DNA of 64,000 nucleotides from Diplodia intermedia. Lineage: Eukaryota > Ascomycota > Dothideomycetes > Botryosphaeriales > Botryosphaeriaceae. Under the pieces are notes generated by a model. It was not told the DNA's origin, did no database searches, and saw only the letters and a list, made by a program, of their open reading frames with translations. Of the stretch, positions 44,713-55,805 are shown piece after piece. Every line of letters starts with the position of its first letter. Within the stretch, counting starts at the first letter, position 1. The position numbers were made by a program, and so were the translations under genes. Where the stretch lies: positions 179,985 to 243,984 of the forward strand of contig JAKEKT010000059.1 in NCBI GenBank assembly GCA_021495925.1, read 5' to 3'.

Positions 44713-45698
44713 CTCAGTCAAAGGTCGATTGACAAGGACACTTACAGTGCCGGTCCCGCCATGAAGTCGCTTGCACGGATGGCCGATGGATACCACTACA
44801 GCAGAGGATATAGTACCCGAAAATGCGGCATGGTTGAGGCTGATCTCATTGATTCGTAGCATAATGCAAGAGAATGGGCCGCGCCTGGGGACGGAGAGCC
44901 GTCGTTTACAAGATTCCGGTTCTTTTTTCTTCCTTCTTCCAATCAAATACTCCAACTCTCTTCAACTGTATCTCTGGTCTTAACTGCGGCACCGCTGCTT
45001 CTTGAACCAACCCTAGGAGGTAAGACGGAATTCTCTGATGTTTCTGCGCTTGTTGGAGACATTGCCTACCTATGACTTCCGCTTTCGTAGGTCAGAAGAA
45101 ACTCCGGGTAGATGTATGATGGCGCTAAAACCGGCGGCGGCGGGCTTGCCAACGGGCCGCGCCCGCGCCACACGCGCAAAATAAACCGTCAAGTCAAGCG
45201 CTGGCTGTGCGCCTCTACATCCGCACCCGTGCTTCTTGCTGCCGTGCCCGCCTCCGCGCTACCCGCCTCCGCGCTACCCGCCCGGCGACGGCGTTCCATT
45301 TATGGATTTTGGCGCGCTGCTCTCGCCTGCGGCGCAGCGCCCGGCCGCGCGCGCGCGCCTGCCTGACGACAGGCTTCGGCCTCAGCTGCCGCGGCGCCTT
45401 CTATATCTGGCGCCAGTGCCCGCTCGCGTCCGCGAAGTCCAGCTGTCACACGAAGTAGTGAGTGACAGCAAACGTAGTGAACACATGCGAGCCCTTGTCC
45501 GAATGCTGAAAATGATCTTGCTCACCTGTACAGTTGATGCATGTCGTATCAACTTATATACATTCCTGTGGATGCAACGGCTCTAGGGAAACTGGAGGCG
45601 CGGATGGGAGAACCTGTAGTAGAAGAGTCGTCCAATCTCTCGTTGCGGTCCTCAGAACAAACATTACTTATAGTGCAGCCCTCGGGGGAGTGGATCGT
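44713..45698. other. Spacer between SDR and MCT1 genes
   Basis: The two genes converge here. The spacer contains the left arm of the long inverted repeat (45121-45433), and no other feature I can support. Confidence 0.5.
45121..45433 (+). repeat. Left arm of ~300 bp inverted repeat
   Basis: This arm begins GGCGCTAAAACCGGCGG and ends near CCCGCTCGCGTCCGCG. It matches the reverse complement of 49632-49926 at roughly 93 percent by eye. It differs by one extra copy of a CCTCCGCGCTACCCG unit (present twice here, once in the other arm) and by a longer GC dinucleotide run. Both arms have a frame encoding RRRxIYGFWRAALACGAAPG, possibly coincidental in such GC-rich DNA. Confidence 0.9.
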
Positions 45699-46990
45699 TC
45701 AGTCCTCATATGCTAGCTCCGTTTCATCGAGAGCCTTCATGATTTCTTCGACGTGGCGTGGATCATCAATGCCCCAGACCCCACCCCCCTTTACGGTTCC
45801 CGGAGACAAGCCCCTTGGTGCGTCAATTCCCTTTCCAACGAGATTACGGCCGACTTTTCCGGGGCCAACACCCAGCCACCGGCGCACCTTCTCCTCCTTG
45901 TCCAAGTATCGCACGGAACCCCACCAATCGACCGTCTCGACGCATTGTCGTGCGAGCAGATCCTTCAACTCGGCGCGACTTTTGAATGGACGAGCAGTGA
46001 CGTTGGATATGCAGGGCATGAGACCAGGCCAGGTCACAATGTCCTGGTCGACCGCGGTTTTTGATGGGCCGGTCAATATTCGCTTCATCTCATCCTCGGC
46101 TGGCTTCATAAGCGGCGAGTGGAAGGGGCTGTCGGCTTTCAAGCGAACGGCTCGCGGATCGTGGCCGCCGAACTGACGCAGGTGGGTCAGAAGGGTGGTG
46201 ATGCGCTCAATGCTGCCGCTGAGCACGATTTGGTTCTTGCTGTTGATGTTGGCGATCAGGACTTTGTCTACGGCGGGCACATCCCGGGCGGAATCGGTCT
46301 TGGAGCCATCAGAGCCCATGCCCAGGAAGTCGTAGACCATGTCGGTGAGAGCGCGCATGCGCTCCTCGTTCTCGCACACGATAGCAACCATTCCCACCTC
46401 GCCGCCACCAATGGCAACGGAGGCCTCTTTCGAGCAGCGAGCCATGACCTCGGCGCGGCGGCGCACCATGCGCAGGGCGTCGGTGAATGATAGATAGCCG
46501 CCGGCAACGAGGGCGGCAAATTCACCGAGCGAGTGGCCCAGGGTAAAGTCGACGCGATGCTGAGGCTGGAAGCCGAACTCGGCCTCGAGGACGCGCAGGA
46601 TGAGCACCGAGGTGGCCATGATTGCGGGCTGTGCGTTTTCGGTGGCCGTCAGAGTGGCATTGGGCCCGTCGGAGATGAGGCGCGACAGGCTGAAGTTGAG
46701 CGTGTAGTCGATCTCGTCGATGATGGGAGCAACGGTGCGCGGAAAGGCGTCGAGCCAGGGCTGGATCATGCCGACGCGCTGCACGCCCTGGCCTGGACAA
46801 CGCGGGGCATCAGCATCACGGCGGAGCAAAAGAGCGTCCGGCTGGGCTTGCCTGGGAAGAAAATGGCGGTCTTGGGGCGGCGTTGGGCGGGGTAGGTCGA
46901 CAGCGGACGGCAGCGCGGGTGCGGGCAGGAGGCGCGGCGAGGGGCGGCAGCGCGGGCGAGGCGGCGGGCGAGGCGGCAATCGGGATGCAT
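45699..46990 (-). CDS. MCT1: Mitochondrial malonyl-CoA:ACP transacylase
   Basis: Loads malonyl groups onto acyl carrier protein in mitochondrial fatty-acid synthesis, which supplies lipoate. Exons 46852-46990 and 45699-46792 give 410 residues. Splicing requires a GC donor: CCCAG then GCAAGC, with GTCCAG at the acceptor, which restores the family's N-terminal AIFFPGQGVQRVGM. Residues 1-40 are Arg-rich and acid-poor, like a mitochondrial presequence. The acyltransferase Ser133 lies in FTLGHSLGEFAAL; the His partner is probably in DSPFHSPLMKPAE. The final region VETVDWWGSVRYLDKE is typical. An insert (DGSKTDSARDVPAVDK) is not part of the core. The gene lies inside the segment bounded by the inverted repeats. 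Confidence 0.94.
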
Positions 46991-47518
46991 GGCGGTGGAG
47001 GGTGGAGGGTGGAGGGGGAGGTGTAGGGAGTGGAGGTCGGATGGGATGAGATGGACGTGGATTCCCGTCGGCGGGCGGGCGGCAGACGGCAGGTGACGCA
47101 GGGCGGCAGAGCTCGAGCGCGGGGCCCTACCTAGCAACCGCGCATTCCTCGCAAGCCGGCTCGCAAGCCGGGATATCCCTGCCTCGGCCCCCGACTTTAT
47201 GAGCACTTCTGCCAAACTCGCTCTCTGTTAGCCAGACCTGCCCTCCCCGTCCAAGCCCTACGCCCGCCCGGAACATGACCAATTGCCTTGCGGCCCTGTC
47301 TTCCGGCGCCGTCGCTGTATATATGTACACTGCAAGTCGTGCCGTTCCCACTTGCCCAATCACATGCTCCCGGCAGCGTCTAAGCCTACACCATGCTCCT
47401 GCCCGTCTGCTCTCATGGCGACAGCTGGCTTATCGGGCCATCGTCGAAAATCTCGCCCGTGATCATGGCCGGCCTCCCACTTATGATTTTCATTGGCGGG
47501 AACTTTTTCTAGACATCG
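46991..47518. promoter_or_regulatory. Spacer upstream of MCT1
   Basis: 528 bp between MCT1 and the end of the next minus-strand gene. The part next to MCT1 has a purine-rich GGTGGAGGGTGGAGGG stretch (about 46993-47020). No motif is firmly assignable. Confidence 0.4.
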
Positions 47519-49390
47519 TCAGCTAACCTCATCGACTTGCACACCATTCGACCGACTGACCTCTCTCTCCACGAGCGACCCCGGCGTTACTCTCGAGCCC
47601 TTACCAATGCGGACGCCGGGCAGTATCATTACACCCTCCTCGATTAACACGTTGTCCTCGATCACAACGTCCATCGCCGACGCCGTACCTTTGACACCCA
47701 CCCTGTCGCGCGGGCTTTTGTCCCAGTCCAAGGTGGAGATGCTGACGTTCTTCCCCAAAACGCACCCATGGCCAATCACCACTGTGCGTGCGTCGCTGAT
47801 CGTACACCCGCTTTCTATCACAACCCCGTTGCCGATCCGGATATTGTAACCAAAGTCGCAACGGAAAGGTGCCTCGATCCAGCTGTCCTTGCCTAACATT
47901 CCTTCAGGGTTGGACAGCGAAACTGCCTTGTTGGGTTCCGGCGCTTTTAACAAGTCTCTGAACAATCGGATTTGCTCATCACCACTTGTTCCTGTACAGA
48001 CGGCATTGTTGAACCGCCATAGGGCACCCTTGCATCGTTCTCGCTCACCGCGCAAGTCAGGCGTGAATGGAGTGAAGATGCCACCAGTCAACATCTTCTC
48101 TCTCTCCGACAGCGGGGTCGGTGAAGGTGGCCGTGGCACAGACTGGATTATTGACGGCTGGCGCTGTTGCTGCTGAAGGCCCAGCTGGGCCGGCATTGTT
48201 GGCTGGGGAGGAGTGCTTAGATGCTGCGGCTGCGGCATCGCGATGGAAGGGCCAGCTTGCCTGTGCTGGTAAGAGTTGGTTTCTTGGTAGCTCTGGAGTG
48301 CCCTCAACGCTTCCGACGGAGGCGTCGGAGGCGTCGGCCTGGAGAACCCATTCATGGCTCGATGTGGCAGCGGAGGTGGCCATGCCGTCGCCCATGTGCT
48401 TGGGCCCGCGGCCACACCCGCATGGTGTGCATCTGTCACACTGATTGTTGTTCGGGTGCGCGCTTCTTCGAGAGACTGCGGTGGTTGAGGACCGGGATAG
48501 GCCTCGACCGCTGGTCTGGGAAAGATACCCAGATGTTCGGGGTAGCCGTGCTTCGACTGCAGGGGGATGTGGTTGTTTTGCGCTCCCGTCTTTGGCCAGG
48601 CCGCCTTGAGCAAATACCCCGCGCACACAAATCCACCGCGTGTACAATTGTTGCATGATGGCTTTGCTTCGTCGCATTTCTTCTTGCGCTTCCTGCAAGT
48701 TTGGCAGCCGGTTTTGGTCCTGTTGCTGAACACTCTTTTCCTCTTGTTCTTTTGAAATTGCACGCCCGCACGGGTGGTCTCTGTCGCACTGCCATAGCCA
48801 TTACTCGATTGGCCAGTCTGTGGTCCATCGGCGCGGTGGCGGCCCCTTTCCGATGTGTCGGCAGCCCCGGGTTCCCGCTGCAGGGCATCGGTGCCAGCAT
48901 CAGACATACTGACATCGCGCTGCGGCGTCGAAGTAAAGTCGCCTCCCATCTGCCCCTCGGGCTCCCCGTTTTCATCGACCAGGATCAAGTCATCGTCGTC
49001 TTCCTCTTCTTCTTCCTCCTCCTCGGAACTCAGACTGTTGGAGTCTCGCCGCCGCGAGTACATGTCAAGGCGCCGGGCATCCTCCTCCTCCTCGTACACG
49101 GAGCGCTTGCGCTTGGCCGGACTCGACGGGCGCATGTCGCGCTCGGGCGGACGCGGGGTTGGCGGCCCATCGGGGGGGTCTGGATGCTGCGAGAGGGGTC
49201 TCCTGTCCTGCACACGATCGTTTTCGGGACTGACCTCAGGTCGTGAGTGGCGGCGTTCGGATCCATTGCCACTCAGCTTCAGCGTCTGCGGGGAGGAGCG
49301 GCCGTTGACTGCCGTGAAGCCCGAGGCGGCCGAGTCGGAAATGCGGTCCCTCTCGTCCAGCCGCACGCCGTTGTGCAGGGCGGGCGGCAT
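47519..49390 (-). CDS. Zn2Cys6 zinc-cluster protein fused to a maltose-O-acetyltransferase-type hexapeptide domain
   Basis: Intronless, 623 residues from the ATG at 49390. The N-terminus is disordered and has a long acidic run (SLSSEEEEEEEEDDDDL). A zinc cluster at about 227-255 reads GCQTCRKRKKKC then CNNC and C, with C-x2-C-x6-C-x6-C-x2-C-x6-C spacing, preceded by a basic NKRKRVFSNRTKT stretch. A Pro/Gln-rich linker follows. At about 427-490 is the maltose-acetyltransferase N-terminal helix region (LSEREKMLTGGIFTPFTPDL), then a left-handed beta-helix (FGYNIRIGNGVVIESGCTIS; VVIGHGCVLGKNVSISTLDW; VVIEDNVLIEEGVMILPGVR). It therefore combines a DNA-binding module with a probable acetyl-CoA-dependent O-acetyltransferase. 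Related fusions are, to my memory, annotated in other ascomycetes, so the fusion itself may be conserved. Located inside the inverted-repeat-bounded segment. Confidence 0.9.
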   Translation of the reverse strand: MPPALHNGVRLDERDRISDSAASGFTAVNGRSSPQTLKLSGNGSERRHSRPEVSPENDRVQDRRPLSQHPDPPDGPPTPRPPERDMRPSSPAKRKRSVYEEEEDARRLDMYSRRRDSNSLSSEEEEEEEEDDDDLILVDENGEPEGQMGGDFTSTPQRDVSMSDAGTDALQREPGAADTSERGRHRADGPQTGQSSNGYGSATETTRAGVQFQKNKRKRVFSNRTKTGCQTCRKRKKKCDEAKPSCNNCTRGGFVCAGYLLKAAWPKTGAQNNHIPLQSKHGYPEHLGIFPRPAVEAYPGPQPPQSLEEARTRTTISVTDAHHAGVAAGPSTWATAWPPPLPHRAMNGFSRPTPPTPPSEALRALQSYQETNSYQHRQAGPSIAMPQPQHLSTPPQPTMPAQLGLQQQQRQPSIIQSVPRPPSPTPLSEREKMLTGGIFTPFTPDLRGERERCKGALWRFNNAVCTGTSGDEQIRLFRDLLKAPEPNKAVSLSNPEGMLGKDSWIEAPFRCDFGYNIRIGNGVVIESGCTISDARTVVIGHGCVLGKNVSISTLDWDKSPRDRVGVKGTASAMDVVIEDNVLIEEGVMILPGVRIGKGSRVTPGSLVEREVSRSNGVQVDEVS

Positions 49391-49631
49391 CGGGGACAGC
49401 GGCGGCAGCGGGACGCAGCGCAGCCAGCGCAGCCAGGATTCGCAAGACGGACGGGGTGGGATCGACTACGGCTTTTGGATTCTTCAGCGGCAGGCGGTTG
49501 CACGGCGCGGCGGGCGTCTTCACGCGCTGGCGGGAGGAAGCAAGGAAAAGGCACGATGCGAGCATCCAGCACAAAGGAGCGCGCGTGCAGATCAGCCGCC
49601 TAAGTAAGCGCCCAGGCACTGAGACGGCTAA

Positions 49632-49926
49632 GCGGACGCGCGCGGGCACTGGCGCCAGATATAGAAGGCGCCGCGGCAGCTGAGGCCGAAGCCTGTCGTT
49701 AGGCAGGCGCGCGCGGCCGGGCGCTGCGCCGCAGGCGAGAGCAGCGCGCCAAAATCCATAAATGGGACGCCGTCGCCGGGCGGGTAGCGCGGAGGCGGGC
49801 ACGGCAGCAAGGAGCACGGGTGCGGATGCAGAGGCGCATAGCCAGCGCTTGACTTGACGGTTTATTTTGCGCGTGTGGCGCGGGCGCGGCCCGTTGGAGC
49901 CCGCCGCGGCCGCCGGTTTTAGCGCC
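49632..49926 (-). repeat. Right arm of ~300 bp inverted repeat
   Basis: Reverse-complement partner of 45121-45433. Its outer end on the minus strand also starts GGCGCTAAAACCGGCGG, so both arms point the same end outward, as terminal inverted repeats do. No target-site duplication is visible: the flanks read TGTATGAT on the left and GCGCCGCC on the right. Confidence 0.9.
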
Positions 49927-51469
49927 GCGCCGCCGCCCCGGGCCTCACAGACGCGCAGGCGCAGGCGCAGCCTGGCTGGCGCAGCCTCACACTCTGCCGC
50001 GAGACCCAGCCGTGCCGCTCCCCACCACGCCCTTCTACTCGCCCATCACGTGATTGCCCACCTCGCGCCTTTGCCCACGACCACCATTGCTGCCGCCGCC
50101 CTCGGCAAGATGCATGATCCGGCCAGACGGGCGCCGATGGGCGAGCGTGCGTGGGCGACGGGTGGCGGGCCGCAGCATGGCCATCTCAGGCCCCAACGCC
50201 GAAGCAGCCGGCCACGGGACTGCCGTCGCCCCTCTTTCTCGGCCTGTCTGGTGTGGGAATGCACAGTGCTGGCCAGGTCGGGCACATGGACGGCGCGCGA
50301 CACGGCCCTTCTCGATCGGCGCGGCAGCACGCCGTCCGGGTTCAGTTCAGCCCGCGCATTGGCACAGCTAGACGCAGCAACGCCTTGGACACCACAGTAT
50401 CATGCACGCCATACGTATGCCCCGGTCAAACACCACGTATGCAGCTTCGAGAACCGAGTGGTTCTGTGACCCCGCGCAATGCCGAGCGCCCTCGTCTCCC
50501 TGTGCTGCCAGGGTCGGAGCGGACGAGGGCGTTCACGTGGGCTCACTTGCGCAGAACGGCGTGCACATCGACCGGACCCGCTCCGTGTGCCTTTTAAGAC
50601 CTTTTGTCCGCGCCTGGGAATGCTGTGCGTGCCTCTCGCAACGCCCTCCTTGTACGTAGTACTTGGTCCAACTCCAAGTGGAGGCCGCGTCAAGCGCTTC
50701 TCGACGGCACTGTGCTCACGGCTTCCCCCGGCGAACCGGCTGTGCCTGTGGTAATGCCATGCCCGCACTGCTGGACGTGTGTCTCCGATCGAGCTGGGTT
50801 TCATTAGCTCTAGGATCGGCACAGACTGGAACACAAGCCGTCAACTGTCACCCACTGGCATAGGCGGGCTTGAACCAACCGCCAATACGCCGTTGCACTG
50901 GAAGCGAGGAAGTGCATCATCAGCTGCATCCCACGCCTGCTTGCCGATGATTTGGCTCGGTCGCCTTCCTTGTATTGCCACAACGGGGGGAAGTTAGTCA
51001 AGAGAGCCTGGGGCGGCGGTTTCCGGGTCGCGGCTACGCGGCCACACTGTGCCCCCGGGCTTCTACAGGCTCAGCTTGCCTTCTTTGCCATTCCTACCAG
51101 GTCAAGGCGTTCTTGACCTTACCCTAGTTGGTGCAATGGCCCTAGGGCGCGTTCTTTGAGTGGATGAGGTTTTCCAGCCGGACGCAAGCGCCGCTCCCGC
51201 AGCGTGCACCGTACGCTCCAAAGTCCTCCAATCATTAAGGGACGCAGCATCGGCTAGTGGCCAGCTGGGCTCTGCGCGACGTCGTTACGGTGGTTATGGT
51301 GGATCTGGGTGGGGGTCAAGCAAGCCCGGTTAGCACCAGGTCTGGCTCTTCGGGAGGGATGGGCTGTTCCCATCCGCTCCTCATGCAATTTGCACAGTCG
51401 ATGGGAAACGAACCAGGCCGACATGACAAGCTCTAGCGCGAAGACCTGACGCCTAGCAAGAGAGACGCG

Positions 51470-52314
51470 CTAGTTGCCGATGGGCACACCGCTGTCGTTG
51501 TCCCCATGGATCACTTTATCCCGAACCGCCTCGACCCCCGGTATACCTTCCACTTCGACCTCGAGCCTGGCCATCTCATACGCCATCCAAGAATGCACTT
51601 GTCCGCGTCGACGCAGCGAACCCTGGCTTCCAAAGCAACAGCGCAAAAGTGAAACAATGTACTGGCCTTCTAACCATTCCCTCGTCCTCATGTCAAGCAC
51701 TCACAGCAAACCTACACGTATTGAAACGTGCGACGGCCCCTGAGAAGCTGTTCCCTTGTTCGATTCAACTGGAATCATCAAGGTCCCGACGAGACCTCTT
51801 CCTAGCATCCCTCTTCCAATCTTGCTCGTCCCTGTCAACAGGTGAGATACCCTCATCCCCATAGATGGTATCGAAGACGGCTAAAGAGTGTAGGAATAAT
51901 TCGGGTACATCCACGACACGTCTCATTTGCGCCGCTGCGCTTTCGAAAACGATTCGGACCTCGAGCATTCCGTATGATGGGCCAATCGGTCGCGACACTT
52001 TTAGGGACTGGAACGGCGCGTCTGCAGTTGCTGAGACGAATTACAAGAGAAGATCGGTTGCCCTACAGGTAAGCTCTTGACGGTATCCATCAATTGATGG
52101 ACGATGGTTCATGCCGTGTGTCATTGTCGTTTTTGGGTCCAAGGCAAGCGGCCGGAACGGCCTCCGAGTAAACACCAGGATACTCCAACACGCGAACAGC
52201 TTCTCTGTCGTAGGTAATGTGTGTCAGTGACAACCGGTCGCGATACTTGGCTTCGGCCATACCAGGCGCAACTTGCCGCCAGATGATTCGACTGACAGGC
52301 GACTTGTTCTTGCC
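51470..52314 (-). other. Possible uncharacterised multi-exon gene or gene relic
   Basis: Three minus-strand open pieces read like protein-coding sequence rather than noise. Piece A (52090-52314) follows a CAATAG acceptor-like site and contains SPVSRIIWRQVAPGMAEAKY and YDREAVRVLEYPGVYSEA. Piece B (51765-about 52015) contains GPSYGMLEVRIVFES and VDVPELFLHSLAVFDTIYGD. Piece C (51470-about 51690) contains REWLEGQYIVSLLRCCFG and ARLEVEVEGIPGVEAV. A possible start at about 52413 (MAEPVESGTPDPQHPLAG) precedes piece A but is cut off by a stop. I could not find splice pairs that join all pieces cleanly. It may be a decayed copy, or a gene with weak splice sites. No family recognised. Confidence 0.3.
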
Positions 52315-54451
52315 CTATTGAACATCAGCCAGGAGCCAAACCTCAGCAGTCAAAATTCCGTTCCAGCGAGGGGGTGCTGTGGGTCAGGTGTCCCTGACTC
52401 GACTGGCTCAGCCATGATGTCGCCTTCCCCAAGTTGCAAACACTGTCGCCTGACCAGTCTCAACCAAGCAAAAGAAACCCGGAGTATTCGTTTCTCCACG
52501 GCGGATTCGCCTGTGGCTTGCTGAGAGCTTCATAGCCACCAAAGTTGTGCAATGCAGCATGACAGTCGAGGGAGAACCAGAGGGCCTTGTAGAGACACCG
52601 CCTTCTCGTCCCCTTGACGTCTGAGGCTGCGTCACGAGCCGTGCCGAGTTACACTAATCCTAGCGATCATTATAATGGCGAAGGTGGCTGCAAGTCTCAT
52701 GCAAATTAGAACAACCAACAGCAATTTCTTCGCGCGTGGGCCCGAGCATTGGGGCACGCGCACGCCGATCGCTCTCGTTTGTACAATATCCAGCCGCGTG
52801 GCATCCTCTGCACTGGGATTTCGTCACGCGAGCCGATGCAGCGGGTTCGCCACGCCGTCCAGCTCGAATGCCAATGCCAATGCCACTGGTCGCTGGACAG
52901 CTTCTTGGACACTGGAACAGAACTCATGCCAGGTGTTGCATCGGCGGTGTACCGAGAGAGTTCAGTGACGCTACCTATGAGGGCCTCGGTTCGGCTCGCA
53001 CGCATTGATTTCAATAGATCCACCCACAAGCATCGACACTGAACGCTATTCCTGTCACAATGTTCGGCTCGCCCCGCTCCGCAAATTACTCAGGCACACT
53101 CGCGCGGAGCCACTGCCGCGGGCTTCCGGTAACACCCAAGCCATTGCGATTTGGAAAATACTTGATTATACGCCTTCAAATCTCCTCGTCTGGAGTCAAG
53201 GTGTCTTTTCTTCTCCAACATGGAGTGACCCGCCCCACCAAGGTTGTTGGCTCATGCATGTACCCCCACGCCTGATTGCACCGCCTTTGCTCAGTGTTAC
53301 ACTGCCTGGCTTGCAGGGACGTAATGCCACCTAACATTCTCATAAAGCCGCCAAGCATGTCAATAAGCTCGCTGGTAAGGAGAAAGGCTGCTATTACCAT
53401 TAAAACGTCATCTCTGTTTTCATTTGAAGGTGTTTCTTTCTGGTTGGCTGCCGCAGCTAGATTTACCTAATGGGCCAACAAAGCAGGCTACAAAGGCATG
53501 GGCCGCGACTCAGCGCCGAAGACTTGCTTACTCAAGCTAATTGCATCTGATCAAGTATCAGCAACACGTATAATCTATAGAAATGTAGCCTAGTCTAAGC
53601 CCTTGCGTCGCTGCTAGATATTATCAGCTATGCCATCTATTTGAGACTGCACTAGGCCGAGCTACGTTTCGACTTACGAGTACAGTACAGTTGCAACGCC
53701 ACTCACTTTAGGATAAGGCTTCGAAAAAGCGTTCATGACATGTCTAGGGCATCGACAATTAGCAATAGATATAACTTTTATTAGTCACATTCACTCTTTG
53801 AATACGCATCAGCCAAGATGTTGTAGCATCTGATTATTGTGACAACATCTCTCTTTGAGAAGGCCAGATCTCTCCAAGCCGCTGCACAATGAATGGCGAG
53901 GTCGCCGGTGTTTATTATGTAGACCATGATAAGAAGCAGGGAAGAGGGAAACAGTGTGAGCGAAGCGAAGGCCACCGACGTCATTGAGGTAACTCTGGCA
54001 TATTAGTTGATAGACCTCCAGGATGCCGACTCTTCAAAGACGCGGAGTCCATGAGTGGCGTAGCAGAGCAACTCATTTAATGTATGATGTCAATCAGGGT
54101 GGTGGTTGATTTTACGCGGCGGGTGAGCCCGCTGACGAGCGGCACCGTGCACCATTCCCATACAAAAATCATCGCTTAGCGCGGGGGTTCTATCGTTCGT
54201 TTTCGGCCCTTCTTTTGCACGGAACTTCTCCGCATACCCGCCCAAAGATGACGGCTTGGCATTTGGACTTTCAATGGGCTGAAGCTGTTATGATGATGGT
54301 TGCAGGAGGAGCTCAAGCCAACGGACAGAGATGCTCACAAGATGACTTTCAATGCTTTTTTTTTTTTTTCAATTCTTTCACCTTTTCGGGACAGGTTTGC
54401 TCGTCCCCAAGACGCCTACTATGGCCATTTCATGACAACTTGATTCATCCC

Positions 54452-55805
54452 CTACCGATCCGCCTCGATTTTGGCACCCTCTCCGTTGGCTTGAGCTCCT
54501 CCTCCAGTCAACGGTACCGTCTCCTTCAAGGGAGGAAGCAGGCTACGGGCTGCCTGTCGTGCCTGCTGGGCCAGAATGGCATCCATGAGTACAAGCGCCG
54601 CCATTGACTCAACAATAGGCACTGCGCGTGGCACCACACACGGGTCGTGCCGTCCCTTTGCCTCCAGAACACCATCCTCCTGCCCATACGTAGCAGTTTG
54701 CTGTGCCTGGCCAATCGTGGCTGGCGGCTTGAAGCCGACATTGAAGTAGATGTGCGCACCATTGGTGATTCCTCCCTGGATACCTCCCGAGTTGTTGGTC
54801 TTGGTAGTCAGCCTTGGCCGACCCTCTGCATCCTCCGCTTTGATGAACGGGTCATTGTGGATGGAACCAGGAACCTGACACCCGCCGAAACCCGATCCAA
54901 TATCGAAGCCCTTGGTGGCGGGAATGCTGAGCATGGCATGCGCAAGCATGGCCTCGAGCTTGTCGAAGCAGGGCTCACCAAGACCGGAAGGAACGTTCCG
55001 TATCACGCAGCTCACCGTGCCGCCAATGCTGTCCTGTTGGTCCCTGTAGTGTTCCACAAGCTTCTTCATCCTCTCAGTGGCATCTTCGTCAGGGCAGCGC
55101 ACGGGAAGAAAAGAGTCGACCGTCTCGCGGGTGATGCCATCGATCAGCTCAAGGAAGGCGGGATTCGTCGAGGCGGTTGGGTGCTCGGGAGAGGGCGGGA
55201 AGAGGAATTCATTGCCAATGGAAGCAGTAAAGGCGACAATCTCCACGCCGTACGCTTGCCTCAGGTATTTCTCGGCAATCGCTCCGGCAGCGACACGTCC
55301 TACGGGAGTGTTAGCGACAACGTCTGGTCAAACGTCCAACGCATCCTTACCGATTGTCTCTCTCGCACTGCTGCGACCGCCACCACTGCTTGCCTTGACA
55401 CCGTACTTTTCAAGGTAGGTCCAATCAGCATGGCTCGGGCGCGGGTAGAGATCCATTGTGCTGTTGCCATAGTCCTTGGGGCGCTGGTTCTCGTTCATGA
55501 CACGCATGCCGATGGGCGTACCCAGCGTCACGCCAAACTCGGTGCCCGACTGGATCTCCACTCGGTCCTTTTCATTTCGCGGGGTCGTGATTGCGCTCTG
55601 ACCCGGGCGACGGCGGGTCATCTGAGGCTGGATATCGGCCTCGGTGAGCTGCATGCCTGGCGGGCAGCCATCGACAATGCAGCCCACGGAGAGGCAGTGC
55701 GACTCGCCATAGCTGCGGGGCAGGTTAGCTGGTGGGCAAGCGGCGGGGGTGAGAGCAGAGCAGGACACACGTGGTGACGCGGAAGTGCGTGCCAAAGGTC
55801 GACAT
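54452..55805 (-). CDS. ARO2: Chorismate synthase
   Basis: Last shikimate-pathway step, converting EPSP to chorismate. Exons 55771-55805, 55351-55712 and 54452-55299 give 414 residues; introns are 58 and 51 nt. The start MSTFGTHFRVTTYGESHCLS, interrupted by intron 1, is the enzyme's signature. RRRPGQSAITTPRNEKDRVE, DYGNSTMDLYPRPSHADWTY and [20 protein letters not shown] (split by intron 2) are classic chorismate synthase signatures. Further motifs are GSGFGGCQVPGSIHNDPF, NNSGGIQGGITNG and KGRHDPCVVPRAVPIVESMA. Fungal members are bifunctional and reduce their own FMN with NADPH. The C-terminal ~25 residues are a low-complexity extension. Cytosolic; no targeting signal. Confidence 0.97.

Larger units (their letters stand above)
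49391..54451. other. Gene-poor region
   Basis: Contains the right arm of the long inverted repeat (49632-49926). Minus-strand coding-like pieces at 51470-52314 are described separately, and the remainder has only short frames. Minus-strand frames near 53176-53400 and 53781-53984 contain hydrophobic stretches (LTLFPSSLLLIMVYIINTG in the latter) but cannot be joined into a credible protein. Confidence 0.5.

Noticed and set aside
43168..49390. Secondary-metabolite gene cluster (SDR, acyltransferase, Zn2Cys6 protein side by side)
   Set aside because: The acyltransferase is the mitochondrial housekeeping MCT1 and the Zn2Cys6 protein carries an O-acetyltransferase domain; no synthase, P450 or transporter is present.
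50860..50900. tRNA-like TTCAAGCC motif on the minus strand
   Set aside because: T-stem has a mismatch, and no D-arm, anticodon arm or acceptor stem could be fitted.
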